DNA from: an uncultured Bacteroidales bacterium
GTDB taxonomy: Bacteria; Bacteroidota; Bacteroidia; Bacteroidales; FEN-979
Length of the DNA stretch: 8,129 nt
NCBI GenBank assembly: GCA_903928285.1
Contig: CAIYQH010000208.1
Location: 1 to 8,129, forward strand
Direction of reading: 5' to 3'
A program made the position numbers and the translations under genes. The notes under the pieces were generated by a model. It saw only the letters and a program-made list of their open reading frames with translations, made no database searches and had not been told where the DNA came from. Positions 5,593 to 8,129 of this stretch are shown here, piece after piece. How positions within the stretch are numbered: position 1 is the first letter of the stretch; every line of letters starts with the position of its first letter.

Positions 5593-7692
5593 TCATCGGA
5601 TGACAGTAAGTTTCTGTGTAACCATAATCTGCGACGACTGTACCGTCAGCAGATAAATTCCTCCAGGAAGTCCTCCCAGATCAAGTACGGTGCCCGTACC
5701 TCCTTTATCAATCCTTCCTGAACACTTCAACCTCCCCTGGTCGTCATAAAGCCTGATTGTTGCCGCCTCCGTCAGGGGTTCGTTAAACATTACGTGAACC
5801 AGCGAAGTTGCCGGGTTCGGATATACCCTACATCCTTGCTCCTGCCTTGGTTGAATTTCACTGACCCTTGTGAATGACTCTCCGTTTGGCAGTTTATCCG
5901 TCATAAAGGATTTCCTGACGATGTCGATCATCTGACCGAGTTTTGTAATGGATGCCAGTGTGTCGGGGCTGGTATAGTCGCGGGCGAACACATAGGCAAG
6001 ATCCAGCTCCTTCATCTCGCCGGGGCGGAAGGTGAAGGGACCTACCGAACCAACACCCCGGATATCGCCCGGTGGAACGCCGGCCGTCGATGAAGTCCAG
6101 TTTTTCAGTCCGTTGGGTGGCTGGCAGCCGGTACCCCAGTTTACAGTGTCGGATTCGGCCGGGAACATAAAGCGGCATTGCGGACCATAGCCGCCTGTTC
6201 CCGCGTGACCGTGTCCGCCGTAAATCAGGTAAGTGGAATCAAGCCACATACCATGCAGATAATGGAAGTAACCGGCAACATTTGTCGGATCGGAATTGTA
6301 GCCAACCGTTCCCGCCATATTTCCCTGGATGGAAAAGAAATTGTTTAACCCCATCCGCTCATTATCAGCGATGCCATCGCCAAAACCGGTGCCATTGACA
6401 CTCTCATTACATAGCTGGTGACCGGTGCCATCAACCCGCGGACGGTCAGCCCCTGTAGGTTCCATCTTCGGTCCGGCCAGGATTGTGATGGATTGTGCCG
6501 GGGGATGAGCGCCATAGGCATAGGGCTGGCCCGTTCCATCGACCGCGAGGCCGTTATAGCCGTAATAACTTCCGCGGTTTACATCACAACCTATCATATC
6601 ATCGACCATGTACCCCAGGTCCAGGTCGGTAAAAACCCCGAGACCTGTATTAGAATAGGTTCGCTGCGACCTGTTGAATATCTTATAGTTCATGAAAATC
6701 GTATTTTTAAAAGCCGAATCCCCCGGCATATCCCAGCCATAGGCCATCGCATGAAATTCAGCCTTGAATGAACGGTTTCCCCCCGATTCCTGGTGCGGGC
6801 CGCGGTTTTCATTGAAAATGAAATAGAGGGCCTGGTCGCCCCTGATCAGCGGGTAATCGCCATCGAGCGGGTTATAGACCCCATCCTGGTTGCGGTCGAA
6901 ATAGGGCGCCAGCCGGGCAGCCTCGCCGAGATTCACATTCCCGTTGCCCGGCCAGGTGAGAATATCGTGAACAGGATGGTAACCTGCATCCTGCCAGTGA
7001 AGTTTATGATAGTCAACATCTGTTTTTTTCAGGTTCCAGATATGGTTCCACAGGGTATCCTGATAGATGGAATAATTGGCCGAATCCATCACCGGGCCTG
7101 CATAATAATCGGGCTTGGCCCCTGGCGCCGTCAGGCTTCCCTGCCGGTACCGCTCACCGCAAACGTACCTGTTACTGTCCTGGTCTTCTCCCCCTAACCA
7201 GATCGAACCTGAAAAGATCGTTTTTTTTGAACTTCCCTTCGGTACGACAAAACCCCTGGTACCATTGGGATCGGCGAAAAACAGGGCAAAATTCAGGCCT
7301 GATGCGTTAAAACATGCATTAATGTTATTCACGGCCAGTGAATCATAACTGTGGTCATGGATCCTGAAGACAATTTTTGCCGTTGATGATTTCTGAAGGG
7401 TTACATCAATCACTACGTAGGTTCCCTCAATTTTGCCGCTGTAGCCCCACTGGTTGGCAACATAGGTGAACCAACCTTTATTCTTCCAAGTATTGATCAC
7501 GAGGTTCCTGGTGAAATTATACCCCCCGTTTATCCTCACAGAATCTCCGGCAGGAATGGTATCATTGGCCAGCAGGCTTACTGTTTTGGGTATCCCGGGA
7601 ACCAGGTCGATGGTGTCGTTGACGGTCTTCAGTATTTGAGCGGATCCTGTGGCGGTCAGCAACAGGAAAATCAGAGCAATAGCGGTCTTCAT
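5593..7692 (-). CDS. Secreted protein with T9SS type A C-terminal sorting domain
   Basis: From the ATG at 7692 the protein has 699 residues. A Sec signal peptide is clear (MKTAIALIFLLLTATGSA, likely cut before Gln19). Residues about 23-115 look like a bacterial Ig/cadherin-like domain (IDLVPGIPKTVSLLANDTIP). The central part, about 120-600, is rich in Gly, Asn, Asp and aromatics. It includes an acidic loop YFDRNQDGVYNPLDGDYP (264-281) that resembles Ca-binding Dx[DN]xDG repeats. I recognise no catalytic domain in it. Residues about 620-699 form the sorting domain, with YPNPA (624-628), IRLYDDQGRL, GGIYLLTV and a terminal KLTVIR. Such proteins cross the outer membrane by T9SS and are released or anchored on the surface after the tail is removed. 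The frame also extends eight codons upstream to a TTG, but the signal peptide begins exactly at the ATG. It starts 13 bp after the end of the upstream gene, suggesting an operon. Confidence 0.88.
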   Translation of the reverse strand: MKTAIALIFLLLTATGSAQILKTVNDTIDLVPGIPKTVSLLANDTIPAGDSVRINGGYNFTRNLVINTWKNKGWFTYVANQWGYSGKIEGTYVVIDVTLQKSSTAKIVFRIHDHSYDSLAVNNINACFNASGLNFALFFADPNGTRGFVVPKGSSKKTIFSGSIWLGGEDQDSNRYVCGERYRQGSLTAPGAKPDYYAGPVMDSANYSIYQDTLWNHIWNLKKTDVDYHKLHWQDAGYHPVHDILTWPGNGNVNLGEAARLAPYFDRNQDGVYNPLDGDYPLIRGDQALYFIFNENRGPHQESGGNRSFKAEFHAMAYGWDMPGDSAFKNTIFMNYKIFNRSQRTYSNTGLGVFTDLDLGYMVDDMIGCDVNRGSYYGYNGLAVDGTGQPYAYGAHPPAQSITILAGPKMEPTGADRPRVDGTGHQLCNESVNGTGFGDGIADNERMGLNNFFSIQGNMAGTVGYNSDPTNVAGYFHYLHGMWLDSTYLIYGGHGHAGTGGYGPQCRFMFPAESDTVNWGTGCQPPNGLKNWTSSTAGVPPGDIRGVGSVGPFTFRPGEMKELDLAYVFARDYTSPDTLASITKLGQMIDIVRKSFMTDKLPNGESFTRVSEIQPRQEQGCRVYPNPATSLVHVMFNEPLTEAATIRLYDDQGRLKCSGRIDKGGTGTVLDLGGLPGGIYLLTVQSSQIMVTQKLTVIR

Positions 7693-7705
7693 ATGGCAAG
7701 ATGAA

Positions 7706-8128
7706 TTATAACACAATTTTCGAAGTTGAAATCCAGCCCTCCCCGCTTATCCGCAGGACAAAGATCCCCCTGGAAACAGATGAAACATTTATCTCAACCG
7801 TTTTTGAATCAACGGCTGATTTCCTGATCATAATTCCGGCCATGCTGATCAGGGAAATTTCCTTCATTACCGAACCGGCTGATACAGTAAGGGTCTTATG
7901 CTCCTCATCCTCTGTGAACAGGATATCCCGGGACCCTGAATGACCCTCTATTCCGAAATGCATCCCAACCTGCATCACTGTGAAACTTATCGTTGAAGCA
8001 ACCGTAGAAAAGACATAGAGCGTGCTGTACCTTGCCAGGTAGCCCAGGTTTTCCTGCAATGCCCGGACAACGATGGTATCATTGCCGTTTCCTGAAAGTT
8101 TGCTGAGCGAGTACCACGAAGGGATCGA
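7706..8128 (-). CDS. C-terminal end of a secreted protein: BACON-like domain plus T9SS-type tail (partial)
   Basis: The frame is open from the right edge to a TAA at 7706-7708 and gives 140 residues; the 5' part lies outside the window. An internal TTG at 8059 could look like a start, but the frame continues above it in the same domain, so I extend it. Residues about 3-55 (PSWYSLSKLSGNGNDTIVV, then YSTLYVFSTVASTISFTVMQVG) match the BACON pattern: W, SGxGN-TI-V, and a final strand ending xQxG. BACON domains are Ig-like folds common in Bacteroidota surface and glycan-handling proteins. Residues about 64-140 (KEISLISMAGIMIRK, RGIFVLRISGEGWISTSKIVL) have the strand pattern and final Lys of a T9SS sorting tail, but the YPNP box is missing. 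What the protein does depends on the unseen N-terminal part. Confidence 0.7.
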   Translation of the reverse strand, partial: SIPSWYSLSKLSGNGNDTIVVRALQENLGYLARYSTLYVFSTVASTISFTVMQVGMHFGIEGHSGSRDILFTEDEEHKTLTVSAGSVMKEISLISMAGIMIRKSAVDSKTVEINVSSVSRGIFVLRISGEGWISTSKIVL

Positions 8129-8129
8129 G

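Noticed and set aside
6793..7197. Open frames on the + strand opposite the secreted-protein gene (also 6418-6771 and 7115-7348)
   Set aside because: The - strand frame has a signal peptide and a sorting tail at its correct ends. The opposite frames have no start context or domain.
7706..8059. A stand-alone 117-residue gene starting at the TTG at 8059
   Set aside because: The frame stays open to the window edge, and the extra residues complete the BACON-like pattern, so the TTG is an internal Leu codon.

Overview
The window looks like a piece of a Bacteroidota chromosome, probably class Bacteroidia. Three things point there. The primary sigma factor is the short 287-residue type without region 1.1. 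The gene order pnp - rpoD - rpe is one I know from this phylum. The genes on the opposite strand encode secreted proteins with C-terminal tails of the type IX secretion system (T9SS), which is confined to this phylum and its relatives. Most starts follow A-rich leaders rather than clear Shine-Dalgarno sites, which also fits. This identification rests on recalled family features, not on a search.

Left to middle (1-5523), all on the + strand: the last 64 codons of a polynucleotide phosphorylase gene (pnp), rpoD (primary sigma factor), rpe (ribulose-phosphate 3-epimerase), a small HD-domain phosphohydrolase of unknown substrate, a two-domain universal stress protein, and ligA (NAD-dependent DNA ligase). 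The gaps are short (70, 31, 62, 86 and 29 bp), so some of these genes may be co-transcribed. The 70-bp gap before rpoD holds a perfect 12-bp palindrome. These are housekeeping genes for RNA turnover, transcription, the pentose phosphate pathway and DNA joining, plus two accessory genes for nucleotide or stress functions.

Right (5593-8128), all on the - strand and convergent with ligA: a complete secreted protein of about 699 residues with a signal peptide, an Ig/cadherin-like N-terminus, a large central region of unknown function and a T9SS type A sorting tail. Thirteen bp upstream of it lies the 3' end of a second gene, whose product ends in a BACON-like domain followed by a divergent T9SS-type tail. 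The two probably form an operon for cell-surface or secreted proteins. The 69-bp convergent spacer (5524-5592) holds a weak hairpin and a short degenerate ATAG-ending repeat.

No stretch longer than 86 bp lacks a gene. I see no tRNA, rRNA, CRISPR array, insertion sequence or phage gene. I did not find a convincing new multi-gene system. The least explained material is the secreted pair on the - strand.
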